A stretch of DNA of 64,000 bases from CBDCUI01 sp965223115 (GCA_965223115.1 OZ244982.1:2170001-2234000); one strand, 5' to 3'; positions 27,649-35,840 are shown, counted from the stretch's first letter. Program-made: numbers and translations. The notes: generated by a model from the sequence alone, not told the origin.

Positions 27649-27861
27649 TTACCATTCGTGCTCTAAATTAGTTACAGATAAACGCCAATTAATTGCATCG
27701 GCTGTGTCAAAGACCAGCTCGCGCTCGTCCGGACTCATAGTGACACCTTTTAACCGTTTACGAATATATGGCAATCCACGACGTATCCAATGATCTATGG
27801 TGGGTTGATCAACGCCAAATATATGCGCCAAATCTGATTTACTTACTTGTACGCCTGCCAT
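27649..27861 (-). CDS. Nu1/terminase small subunit-like winged-helix DNA-binding protein
   Basis: A 70-residue protein that closely parallels the N-terminal DNA-binding domain of phage lambda gpNu1: VSKSDLAHIFGVDQPTIDHW, then RRGLPYI, then LVFDTADAINWRL. It consists only of the winged-helix domain, with no oligomerisation region and no terminase large subunit nearby. It may be a domesticated phage fragment, a small transcription factor or an excisionase-like protein. It is transcribed with the 62-residue gene, away from rpoH. Confidence 0.65.
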   Translation of the reverse strand: MAGVQVSKSDLAHIFGVDQPTIDHWIRRGLPYIRKRLKGVTMSPDERELVFDTADAINWRLSVTNLEHEW

Positions 27862-28129
27862 TTATGAGATTTTGTGATGGGTCATTAAAATAAAATTGTA
27901 TGAGTATATTTTTTAAGACGTTTACGTATTAGATAAAGTCTAAATATAGGCCGATGAAAGGCCGAGCAAAATTCTGTTGTAGTCGCACAATTAACAAGCT
28001 CTCTTTGGTTTAATTCGACGCCTTTTCTGAATGGTAAAGATACAGAGTAGATTTATTGAAACAAGCCGTTACCGGGTAAAACGTGCCTACAAAGCGACGT
28101 ACTAGCAAATTCCCTCGAGACTAAAAATA

Positions 28130-28942
28130 GTGATAAATACAAACGAAATAGTAACCAGTGTTCTTATCGTAGACGGTTCCAGTACTAGTCGTAAGCTTGT
28201 GGCGAACAAACTCAAACATATTCGACCTGAGATCGTCATTGATACACATTCCACTATAAGCTCCGCACTACCTAAGTTACGTGAATACTCTTATGACCTG
28301 GTTGCATTAGGTTCCACCTTAGCGGATGGCAATGGTCTAGATTTAGCTACAAAAATTCGTAATTTGGATTCAAATGCAAAAACTCCAATTGTAATGCTTT
28401 CTGGCAACACACCTGTCAACGACTCTCAGATCAGGGCTACATACGGGATTGACGCACTTTTTGACAAATCATTAGGCATTAATGCGTTGATTAAGTACTT
28501 GCAGAGTTTTTTACCCAAACCACAACAACCGCCTGCACATATATTATTCATTGAAGACAGTAAAACCGTAGTTGCGGCTATGAAAAAGTTTTTTGTACAA
28601 AACAATTTTCCATATACGGCAATCCTCTCAGGAGAAGAAGCCAAAGCCTTAATAGACAATTTACAAAATCGGCTTACTTCTAAGTTTGATATTGTTATTA
28701 CTGATTTAAACCTAGACGGCAAAATTTCAGGGTTAGATTTAGTACGACATGTCCGTGAAAATTTAAAAATCAGCAAGACAAACTTACCTATCCTATTAGC
28801 AACAGGCAATGATGCCAGTGAGCTAGACTTTGCTGAATTACGAAGACTTGGCGTAAATGACTTTATCACCAAACCTATCATTCACGAGCTTCTACTAGCC
28901 CGTATGGAACCCTGGATATTGATTAAACAAAACCTACATTAA
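28130..28942 (+). CDS. Tandem receiver-domain response regulator without output domain
   Basis: A 270-residue protein of two CheY-like receiver domains (about 8-125 and 138-265). In the second, FIEDSK, the phospho-acceptor Asp in IVITDLNL, the Thr in LLATGND and the Lys in ITKP are all present. In the first, the acceptor position reads LVALGS with no Asp, although the Lys (FDKS) remains, so it is probably a pseudo-receiver. No DNA-binding or enzymatic domain follows. The start is GTG. No histidine kinase is adjacent, so partners must be encoded elsewhere. Confidence 0.85.
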   Translation: MINTNEIVTSVLIVDGSSTSRKLVANKLKHIRPEIVIDTHSTISSALPKLREYSYDLVALGSTLADGNGLDLATKIRNLDSNAKTPIVMLSGNTPVNDSQIRATYGIDALFDKSLGINALIKYLQSFLPKPQQPPAHILFIEDSKTVVAAMKKFFVQNNFPYTAILSGEEAKALIDNLQNRLTSKFDIVITDLNLDGKISGLDLVRHVRENLKISKTNLPILLATGNDASELDFAELRRLGVNDFITKPIIHELLLARMEPWILIKQNLH

Positions 28943-29052
28943 GCATTACAATAGCTTCATGCCCTCAATCTAAACAAGGTCTTAGATTTTTAATTCTCTC
29001 TTCCATTTATCATATCCATTCAACCGCACAACATTTTGAACTTTCCCTACGA

Positions 29053-29079
29053 TTAGCACTCTATTACATAGAGTGCTAA
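29053..29079 (+). promoter_or_regulatory. CIRCE operator (HrcA binding site) upstream of rpoH
   Basis: A perfect inverted repeat TTAGCACTC-N9-GAGTGCTAA, identical to the CIRCE consensus, ending 39 bases before the rpoH start codon. CIRCE is bound by the heat-shock repressor HrcA, and is classically found before groESL and dnaK operons. Its presence here suggests HrcA represses rpoH. hrcA is not in this window. Confidence 0.92.
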
Positions 29080-29082
29080 AAT
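29053..29082 (+). promoter_or_regulatory. Likely rpoH promoter overlapping CIRCE
   Basis: TTAGCA (29053-29058, four of six -35 bases) lies 18 bases before TAAAAT (29077-29082, five of six -10 bases). The two hexamers fall in the left and right arms of CIRCE, so a bound repressor would block polymerase. A GGGAG ribosome site lies further downstream, about nine bases before the ATG. Confidence 0.5.
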
Positions 29083-29118
29083 AGTATTATTCCTAAGGCG
29101 AAATGGGAGATTAATATC

Positions 29119-29994
29119 ATGTCAAAGTCGATTACATCATTGCAAACCGCGATGACGGTACCTACAGGTAATATAGAAAGCTATATTGCCTCTGCTTATC
29201 AGGTACCTGTCCTCAGCGCAGAAGAAGAGCGCTCCTTAGCGCTACGTTTGCATGAAAATAACGACCTTGACGCTGCTCGTGCTTTGATTGTGCATCATTT
29301 ACGCTTCGTCATTCAGATTGCTAGAGGTTATTCAGGCTATGGTCTTCCTTTGGCTGACCTGATCCAAGAAGGCAATATAGGCTTAATGAAAGCCGTAAAA
29401 CGCTTTGATCCTTATAAAGGTGTGCGTTTAGTATCTTTCGCCGTGCATTGGGTGCGTGCAGAAATTCATGAATTCGTATTACGCAACTGGCGCATTGTAA
29501 AAATTGCGACGACGAAAGCGCAGCGTAAACTATTTTTCAATTTGCGTAGTTCCAAAAAACGTCTTGGCTGGCTAAATCAAGATGAAATCAATAACGTTGC
29601 CAGTGAGCTTGGTGTAAAACCAGCTGAGGTCATGGAAATGGAAAAGCGCTTGAGCAACTCCGATTTAGGTTTCGATTTACCGCATGATCAAGACGATGAA
29701 GCTAGTCTAGAACACAGCTACGCTCCGGCCGCATATATCAGTCATGATTCCAACAGCCCAGAAACACAGGCAGAAGAGGCTAATTGGCAGGCACATCAGA
29801 CTGAACAATTACAACAAGCGATAACTACGTTAGACGAACGTAGCAAAGATATCATTGCTCAACGTTGGTTAGCAGAAGATAAAACAACGTTACAAGAGTT
29901 AGCACAAAAATATAATGTTTCTGCAGAACGTGTTCGTCAGCTTGAAAACAATGCGATTAAAAAGCTCAAGCAAGCAATGACTGCAACTGCTTAA
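29119..29994 (+). CDS. rpoH: RNA polymerase heat-shock sigma factor, sigma-32
   Basis: A 291-residue sigma-70-family factor that directs transcription of chaperone and protease genes. Region 2 has DLIQEGNIGLMKAVKRFDP and the region 2.4 stretch SFAVHWVRAEI. The RpoH box QRKLFFNLR near residue 135 separates it from other group-3 sigmas. Region 4.2 has the C-terminal helix-turn-helix (LQELAQKYNVSAERVRQLE). The length is normal. It is convergent with ctaA, 13 bases apart. CIRCE in its promoter suggests HrcA control. Confidence 0.97.
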   Translation: MSKSITSLQTAMTVPTGNIESYIASAYQVPVLSAEEERSLALRLHENNDLDAARALIVHHLRFVIQIARGYSGYGLPLADLIQEGNIGLMKAVKRFDPYKGVRLVSFAVHWVRAEIHEFVLRNWRIVKIATTKAQRKLFFNLRSSKKRLGWLNQDEINNVASELGVKPAEVMEMEKRLSNSDLGFDLPHDQDDEASLEHSYAPAAYISHDSNSPETQAEEANWQAHQTEQLQQAITTLDERSKDIIAQRWLAEDKTTLQELAQKYNVSAERVRQLENNAIKKLKQAMTATA

Positions 29995-30007
29995 TTATTG
30001 GCAAGAA

Positions 30008-31027
30008 TTATCTTTCTGTACGGGCTGATAGATACAGTAGGCTTATTACGCCAAGCAATAATAATGCTGCGCCCCCGTTATGCATCACCGCTATGGCTAT
30101 AGGAAGGTGAAATACTACGTTAGAAATACCTAATCCAATTTGGATTAACAACAAAACTAGTGTTATAGCAGCCGCAACTCGAATGGCGCTTGTAAAATTA
30201 CTACGCAATATACGTAATAATAAATATAACCAAAAAACAAAGACCAAAATTGCCATCAGTCGATGACTCAGGTGTATGGCAGTACGGGCCGGGTTTTCTA
30301 AAACACCAAATTCATAATTAATTCCTAAACCACGCCAAAATACAAAGCCTTCTTTAAAGTCTGCTGGTGGCCACCATTGCCCTTGGCAGGTTGGAAAATC
30401 TGGGCAGGCTAAAGCTGCATAATTTGCACTGGTCCAACCACCTAAAATAATTTGCCCAACCAATAGAATTAAACCAAAGACAATGAGTGGGCGAATTGAA
30501 GCCTCTGAGTTTTGCGATGAAATTCTATTTACAGGTTTAGTTGCTAACACTAACCACCAAAGCAAAGACAGTATAGTCAATCCACCTAGCAAGTGGAGCA
30601 TAACGATGACAGGTTTTAATAACAAAGTTACCGTCCACATCCCGAGTAAGGCTTGAAAAATTACCAAGCCAATCAAAAGCACTGGCAATGCCACGGGCTG
30701 CCTGGCGAGACTACGATTTTTCCATGCAACAAAAGCAAGAAATAAAATTACCAGTCCAAGTAGTCCTGCAAGGTAGCGATGAATAACCTCTTTCCAGGCC
30801 TTACCTTGCTCAACTGCACGCTGTGGGAATTTACTTTCTGCGTGCTGAATTTCTTGTGTAGACTCAGGTACACCCAATAAATGCCCATAACAACCAGGCC
30901 AATCTGGGCAGCCTAAACCAGCATCTGATAAACGCACATATGCCCCTAAAACCACAACTATCAGTGCCAGTAAACAGGCACTAATGGCAATACGGTGAAA
31001 TAAACTAGATGTTTGAGTATCAACCAA
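30008..31027 (-). CDS. ctaA: Heme A synthase (COX15/CtaA)
   Basis: A 339-residue polytopic membrane enzyme that oxidises heme O to heme A for the aa3 oxidase. About eight hydrophobic segments are visible, with conserved histidines in EVIHRYLAG, MLHLLGG, AIHLSHR and MHNGGAA stretches that ligand the two hemes. GLGCPDWPGCYG and LACPDFPTCQGQWWP carry the paired cysteines of the COX15 type. It overlaps the SCO-like gene by eight bases. The usual neighbour ctaB (heme O synthase) is missing. Confidence 0.95.
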   Translation of the reverse strand: MVDTQTSSLFHRIAISACLLALIVVVLGAYVRLSDAGLGCPDWPGCYGHLLGVPESTQEIQHAESKFPQRAVEQGKAWKEVIHRYLAGLLGLVILFLAFVAWKNRSLARQPVALPVLLIGLVIFQALLGMWTVTLLLKPVIVMLHLLGGLTILSLLWWLVLATKPVNRISSQNSEASIRPLIVFGLILLVGQIILGGWTSANYAALACPDFPTCQGQWWPPADFKEGFVFWRGLGINYEFGVLENPARTAIHLSHRLMAILVFVFWLYLLLRILRSNFTSAIRVAAAITLVLLLIQIGLGISNVVFHLPIAIAVMHNGGAALLLLGVISLLYLSARTER

Positions 31028-31613
31028 TTCTAGATACCTTCAGTAATCGTTTTAGATCTTTTTTTATTCCCTTTGAAGTCGCATTTTCTGAATAATGCAT
31101 CATCAAATTACCATGCGGATCTATAACATAGATAGCATGTTCATTTAAATCTTTAAATTGTGGTAAGTGTAAACTAAATTCAGTCTGATCAAACCATTTT
31201 ATTTGCATATCTGGATATCGCATGAATATCTCTTGTATATCACCCTTGTTTGTAAAACGACCAAGACCTAGATATTTTCGTTGTACACGTTGACTATCGC
31301 GCCCCAAAGATTTTTGCACTTGTCGCATTTTGAACAAACTTGCCTCACAATATAAATCACAATGCGTATCACCTAAGTATAAAAGTGTCCATTTACCCAT
31401 AAATGTTTTTTGTGTCCAAACTGATTCATCAAAGCTTTTTAAGTTGAATTCATCTAATGGACGTGGTGGCTGTATAAGGTCTCCATGATTTCGGGTTTTT
31501 GATGTAAGCCACGTATTTGGACCAAAGTACATCCACATTGCTACTAACAATGGTAAAAAAAACAAGGCAAATAAGCCCAGCATATATAAACGACTTGATG
31601 TTTGTTTTTTCAC
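31020..31613 (-). CDS. SCO1-like thioredoxin-fold protein of cytochrome oxidase assembly
   Basis: A 197-residue membrane-anchored protein (span near residues 9-28) with a periplasmic thioredoxin-like domain. The CxxxC motif (CDLYC in GDTHCDLYCEAS) matches the copper-binding pair of SCO proteins, but the rest is divergent, as in the short protein found between SURF1 and ctaA in pseudomonads. It probably helps build the CuA site of subunit II. It lies four bases after SURF1. Confidence 0.8.
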   Translation of the reverse strand: MKKQTSSRLYMLGLFALFFLPLLVAMWMYFGPNTWLTSKTRNHGDLIQPPRPLDEFNLKSFDESVWTQKTFMGKWTLLYLGDTHCDLYCEASLFKMRQVQKSLGRDSQRVQRKYLGLGRFTNKGDIQEIFMRYPDMQIKWFDQTEFSLHLPQFKDLNEHAIYVIDPHGNLMMHYSENATSKGIKKDLKRLLKVSRIG

Positions 31614-31617
31614 TTAT

Positions 31618-32346
31618 CTATTCCTTTTTGCTACGCGGCATATGTAGCACAACAAAAATTATCAATAATGTGGCAGCCAGTGCAAACCATTGCACTGCAT
31701 AAGCAATGTGCTTTTTGGGTGTAAATGCAAACAATGGCCATTCTGTTATAAAACCATCATCCTGGCCTGTTTCTAAGCGCACTGTAATGGGCAATAACTT
31801 TTCTCCTAGACGCTTCTCTAATACAGCAAAATCTATGAACTGAATTAAACGTGGCCAAGCGCTTTCATTATTATCGATTTCACCTAATTTATAAGGCTCG
31901 CCATATGGGACGTATACCGTTCCAACAATCGCACGTGGATTCTCAGCTACGGATATATCTGGAAGTTTTCCTCGTGATTGGCTTAAAGGTATCCAACCTC
32001 GATCAACCAACACAACGGTATTTGAATTTTCAAGCAAAAAAGGTGTCAACACATTGTATCCTACATTGTGTTCATGAATCTGATTGTCTAACACAAACTG
32101 ACGTGATGACAGATAACTACCTTGTATGTTAATACGCTTTAAGCGTAACTTAGAAAAGTCCTCTACTGGTAACAGTAGTTTTTCTGGTGTAGAACTATTA
32201 CGATGTTTATTTTCGAGCAAAATTTGTTGTTTTTCATCTGCACGCTGTAGTTGCCAGACACCCAAATAACTTAGAAAAAAAACACCTAAAGCGGTTGCAA
32301 TTACAATTACCCAAGAAGGCTTACGCCAGCTACTTTTTCTAGTCAT
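31618..32346 (-). CDS. SURF1 family cytochrome oxidase assembly protein
   Basis: A 242-residue protein with two membrane spans, near residues 13-30 and 215-235, flanking a periplasmic domain. LGVWQLQRADEKQ after the first span and VLVDRGWIP in the middle are SURF1 hallmarks. The protein aids heme A insertion into subunit I. It is the first gene of the SURF1/SCO-like/ctaA run and is divergent from the DUF2909 gene 35 bases away. Confidence 0.93.
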   Translation of the reverse strand: MTRKSSWRKPSWVIVIATALGVFFLSYLGVWQLQRADEKQQILLENKHRNSSTPEKLLLPVEDFSKLRLKRINIQGSYLSSRQFVLDNQIHEHNVGYNVLTPFLLENSNTVVLVDRGWIPLSQSRGKLPDISVAENPRAIVGTVYVPYGEPYKLGEIDNNESAWPRLIQFIDFAVLEKRLGEKLLPITVRLETGQDDGFITEWPLFAFTPKKHIAYAVQWFALAATLLIIFVVLHMPRSKKE

Positions 32347-32381
32347 AATGACAACGCAAATTTTAAATAATAGGCCTATGT

Positions 32382-32591
32382 ATGCTTTTTAAAATATTGG
32401 TAGTTTTTTTATTTATCCTAATACTTAGCAGTTTAGGATCAGGATTATTTTATTTAGTCAAAGACCATGGAAAAACTAAACGCACTGCTAATGCATTAAC
32501 CTTACGCATCGCAATCTCTGTTATTGCCTTTCTACTGCTTTTAATAGGTTATTTCACTGGTTTAATTCAACCCCATGGCATTTCTGGATGA
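32382..32591 (+). CDS. Twin-transmembrane DUF2909-like small protein of the cox locus
   Basis: A 69-residue protein with two hydrophobic segments (about residues 1-24 and 42-62) separated by a short basic loop (KDHGKTKRT). Proteins of this size and topology lie between coxC and SURF1 in pseudomonads and relatives and are called DUF2909. The function is unknown; a part in oxidase assembly is inferred from position. It is the only plus-strand gene within the cox region and ends at a bidirectional terminator. Confidence 0.75.
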   Translation: MLFKILVVFLFILILSSLGSGLFYLVKDHGKTKRTANALTLRIAISVIAFLLLLIGYFTGLIQPHGISG

Positions 32592-32605
32592 CCATCGTTA
32601 TGAAT

Positions 32606-32633
32606 AAAAAACGCCGCAGCAGCGGCGTTTTTT
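32606..32633. terminator. Bidirectional intrinsic terminator between the DUF2909-like gene and coxC
   Basis: A perfect 12-bp stem (AAAAAACGCCGC / GCGGCGTTTTTT) with an AGCA loop. The A-run and T-run flank the G+C core on either side, so it can stop transcription from both the plus-strand small gene and the minus-strand cox operon. Confidence 0.93.
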
Positions 32634-32661
32634 ATTACAGCATCTAAATCACAGTTACTTT

Positions 32662-33534
32662 TTAAAGCCAGTAGACAAATATAAATAAGCCCAGCCATAC
32701 TACATCCACAAAGTGCCAATACCATGCAGCGGCTTCAAAGCCAAAATGATGTTCAGGCTTAAAATGCCCAAAAATACAACGCACTAATATTACGGCTAAA
32801 ATAATAGCGCCTAAGGTCACGTGAAAACCATGGAATCCAGTAAGCAAGAAAAAGGTGGAGCCATAAATTCCAGAACCTAAAGTTAAACCTAAGTGATGGT
32901 AAGCTTCGTAATATTCAATACCTTGTAAGACCATAAATACAGCACCCAATGCTACTGTCAAAAATAATCCTAATATAAGCTGTCCACGGTGTCCGGCCTT
33001 TAACGCATGATGCGCCCAAGTAATCGTCACGCCACTGGTAAGTAAGACTGCAGTATTAACAGCAGGCAAGCCCCAAGCCGCCATGGGCTTAAAATCACCA
33101 CCAATTTCTGCAGGACCATTCGCAGTCTGAGGCCAAATAGCTTCAAAACCAGGCCATAAATAATTATTTGTTGGTGCTCCAGTACCTTCACCACCTAACC
33201 ATGGCAATGCATAAGTACGTATATAGAACAAAGCACTAAAAAATACCGCAAAAAACATCACTTCCGAAAAAATAAACCAAAACATGCCCCAACGAAACGA
33301 GACATCGACTTGCTCATTATAAGTCCCGGACTCGCTCTCTCTAATTACGGCCCCAAACCATCCAAATAGCATCACCAGTAAAATTATTAAACCAGCAAAC
33401 ACTAACCATTTTCCCCAATCCGAGCCATTGAGAAAATTTGAAAGTCCTACCATGAAACTACAAATTGCCACCGAACCAACAAAAGGCCAGTGACTTCCAT
33501 GAGGGATGTAATAGTTACTTTCTGCGTGTGCCAT
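32662..33534 (-). CDS. coxC: Cytochrome c oxidase subunit III
   Basis: A 290-residue membrane protein with seven predicted spans. The EVMFFAVFFSALFYIR and HGFHVTLGAIIL stretches are subunit III signatures, and the C-terminal WHFVDVVWLGLF motif is standard. It is the last structural gene of the operon coxB-coxA-(36 aa)-ctaG-coxC. It ends 29 bases from the bidirectional terminator. Confidence 0.96.
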   Translation of the reverse strand: MAHAESNYYIPHGSHWPFVGSVAICSFMVGLSNFLNGSDWGKWLVFAGLIILLVMLFGWFGAVIRESESGTYNEQVDVSFRWGMFWFIFSEVMFFAVFFSALFYIRTYALPWLGGEGTGAPTNNYLWPGFEAIWPQTANGPAEIGGDFKPMAAWGLPAVNTAVLLTSGVTITWAHHALKAGHRGQLILGLFLTVALGAVFMVLQGIEYYEAYHHLGLTLGSGIYGSTFFLLTGFHGFHVTLGAIILAVILVRCIFGHFKPEHHFGFEAAAWYWHFVDVVWLGLFIFVYWL

Positions 33535-33557
33535 ATTTTCGCTCTTTATTTAAGTTT

Positions 33558-34112
33558 TTAAGTTGAAAGGTTTAAATCTTTTTTAGCAGTTTTGCTAATA
33601 TCAAAAAACGTATAGGAAAGTGTTACTGTATTCACTCTCTCGGATAATGCTGGGTCAATCACAAACACTACCGGCATTTCAAGTGATTCACCGGCATGCA
33701 AGGTTTGATTTGAAAAACAGAAACACTCTGTTTTTATAAAGTGACTAGCCGCTTCAGAAGGTGCAACACTAGGTACAGCCTGACCAATCATCGTTCGATT
33801 GGTCTTATTGTTTACAAAGAAGCTGGTTTGGTATGCCTTACCAGGATGTACTTTCATTTTTGTTATTGCTGGTTTGAAATCCCATAGCATGCCTTGATTA
33901 AGATTAGTAATAAACTCAACAGTAACTGTGCGAGACTCATCCACCTCGAATGTTGCCGATTGCTGTGAAGTAACCGTTTGGGACTTTCCATTCAAACCAG
34001 TCACATCACATAACAAATCATACAAAGGTACCAAGGCATAACCAAAACCGAACATTGCCACAACAACAATGCTCAGCCTGAATATGATTTTCTTAGAAGA
34101 GCTATATGCCAT
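33558..34112 (-). CDS. ctaG: Cytochrome c oxidase assembly protein CtaG/COX11
   Basis: A 184-residue protein with one N-terminal membrane span and a periplasmic immunoglobulin-like domain. The copper-binding CFCF motif in KTECFCFSNQ, near residue 130, is the COX11 hallmark. It delivers copper to the CuB site of subunit I. Its ATG overlaps the stop of the 36-residue small gene in a TAATG junction, indicating coupled translation. Confidence 0.95.
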   Translation of the reverse strand: MAYSSSKKIIFRLSIVVVAMFGFGYALVPLYDLLCDVTGLNGKSQTVTSQQSATFEVDESRTVTVEFITNLNQGMLWDFKPAITKMKVHPGKAYQTSFFVNNKTNRTMIGQAVPSVAPSEAASHFIKTECFCFSNQTLHAGESLEMPVVFVIDPALSERVNTVTLSYTFFDISKTAKKDLNLST

Positions 34113-34222
34113 TATCTACTCGCCATCAAAAAATAAAAGCCAATGTAAATAAACAAAGCAATTAAAGCGATAATTATCGCTGTACGCTTAGCTCCTCGTT
34201 TTTGCTGCTTCGCTGCGCTCAT
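34112..34222 (-). CDS. 36-residue single-span membrane protein of the cox operon
   Basis: A 36-residue frame, basic at its start (KQQKRGAKR) and then one hydrophobic span (AIIIALIALFIYIGFYFLM). It begins inside the last 35 bases of coxA in another frame and ends in a TAATG junction with ctaG. Small proteins of this design occur between coxA and ctaG in other proteobacteria, usually unannotated. The tight overlap on both sides suggests a real translated gene; a role in oxidase assembly or stability is inferred. Confidence 0.75.
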   Translation of the reverse strand: MSAAKQQKRGAKRTAIIIALIALFIYIGFYFLMASR

Positions 34223-35813
34223 GAGTAAACCAGTTCCATTCTCCTTCTACATTAGGTGGTGTTGTAAAACTATGGTATGGAGGCGGTGAAGACAATGTCC
34301 ATTCTAAGCCTACCGCTCCATCCCAAACTTGATCAGTCGCTTTCGCACCACCGCGTATAGTTTGTATAACGACCCATAAAAAGATCAACTGTGCAAAACC
34401 AAAACCAAATGCGCCGATAGAAGCAAGTTGGTTGTAGTCAGAAAATTGCAATGCATAATCAGGGATACGTCTTGGCATACCCGCCAATCCAACAAAATGC
34501 ATGGGGAAGAAAGTAATATTTACGAATATAGTGGATAACCAAAAATGTATTTTGCCTAAAGTCTCGTTATACATATGGCCCGTCCATTTGGGCAACCAGT
34601 AATAAGCAGCTGCAATAATGGCAAATATTGCACCCGGTACTAGCACATAATGGAAATGTGCTACTACAAAATAAGTGTCATGGTATTGAAAATCCACTGG
34701 TGCTAATGCCACCATCAAGCCAGAAAAACCACCGATAGTAAATAAGACTATAAACGAAAGCGCAAATAACATTGGCGTTTCAAATGTCATAGCACCACGC
34801 CACATTGTAGACACCCAGTTAAATACTTTCACACCGGTCGGTACCGCAATCAACATCGTTGCAAACATGAAGTACAACTCACCCGCTAGCGGCATCCCCA
34901 CTGTAAACATATGGTGTGCCCAGACAATGAATGAAAGAAATGCAATCGATGCCGACGCATACACCATGGATGAATAACCAAATAGTGGTTTACGAGCGAA
35001 TGTAGGAACAATGGTCGAGATCACACCAAATGAGGGTAAAATCAAAATATAAACTTCAGGATGGCCAAAGAACCAAAAGATATGCTGAAATAAGACTGGA
35101 TCTCCTCCACCTGCTGCATTAAAGAAGCTGGTGCCAAAAAACTTATCCGTAAGCAGCATTGTCACTGCACCTGCAAGCACTGGCATTACCGCAATTAATA
35201 AATATGCGGTGATCAACCACGTCCATACGAACAACGGCATTTTCATTAATGTCATTCCAGGGGCACGCATGTTTAATATCGTTGCGATCACGTTAATGGC
35301 ACCCATAATGGAAGACATGCCCATGAAGTGAATTGAGAAAACCACAAACGGCAAGGCATTACCCGTTTGCAAAGTTAATGGTGGATACAAAGTCCAACCC
35401 CCAGCAGGGCCGCCTCCATCCATGAACAAGGTGGATGCCATCATGGCAAAAGCAAATGGTAAAATCCAAAAACTCCAGTTATTCATGCGTGGTAATGCCA
35501 TATCTGTACCACCAATCATCATGGGTATCATCCAATTAGCAAAACCCGTAAATGCGGGCATAACTACGCCAAACACCATTATTAGTGCATGCATAGTTGT
35601 CATAGAATTGAAAAATTGTGGATCTACAAATTGCAAACCTGGCTGAAATAATTCAGCACGAATGATTAAAGCCATGAATCCACCAACGAAAAACATAATC
35701 AAGGCAAACCATAAATACAAAGTACCGATATCTTTGTGATTAGTAGTCGTAATCCAACGCATAATGCCGGATGGATGCTCCTCGTGGTGTTCCTTTTCAG
35801 CCACAGTAGACAT
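34188..35813 (-). CDS. coxA: Cytochrome c oxidase subunit I (aa3-type)
   Basis: A 541-residue twelve-span membrane protein holding heme a and the heme a3-CuB site. WFFGHPEVYILILPSFG contains the CuB His and the cross-linked Tyr; HHMFTVG follows with further CuB ligands, and the HDTYFVVAHFHYVL block holds the heme ligands. The D-channel NWMIPMMIG region is also present, so it is an A-type proton-pumping oxidase. The C-terminal 35 bases overlap the small membrane protein gene. It lies 27 bases after coxB. Confidence 0.98.
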   Translation of the reverse strand: MSTVAEKEHHEEHPSGIMRWITTTNHKDIGTLYLWFALIMFFVGGFMALIIRAELFQPGLQFVDPQFFNSMTTMHALIMVFGVVMPAFTGFANWMIPMMIGGTDMALPRMNNWSFWILPFAFAMMASTLFMDGGGPAGGWTLYPPLTLQTGNALPFVVFSIHFMGMSSIMGAINVIATILNMRAPGMTLMKMPLFVWTWLITAYLLIAVMPVLAGAVTMLLTDKFFGTSFFNAAGGGDPVLFQHIFWFFGHPEVYILILPSFGVISTIVPTFARKPLFGYSSMVYASASIAFLSFIVWAHHMFTVGMPLAGELYFMFATMLIAVPTGVKVFNWVSTMWRGAMTFETPMLFALSFIVLFTIGGFSGLMVALAPVDFQYHDTYFVVAHFHYVLVPGAIFAIIAAAYYWLPKWTGHMYNETLGKIHFWLSTIFVNITFFPMHFVGLAGMPRRIPDYALQFSDYNQLASIGAFGFGFAQLIFLWVVIQTIRGGAKATDQVWDGAVGLEWTLSSPPPYHSFTTPPNVEGEWNWFTHERSEAAKTRS

Positions 35814-35840
35814 AGTTAAGCTCCTAAATAAATTTCAAAA

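Noticed and set aside
27649..27861. Prophage remnant at the Nu1-like gene
   Set aside because: Only one phage-like domain is present, with no integrase, terminase large subunit, capsid or attachment repeats, so a prophage call is not supported.
28426..28881. A 151-codon open frame antisense to the tandem receiver gene
   Set aside because: It lies wholly inside a well-supported gene on the other strand; the composition (Ser/Lys/Ile rich) is that of a shadow frame.
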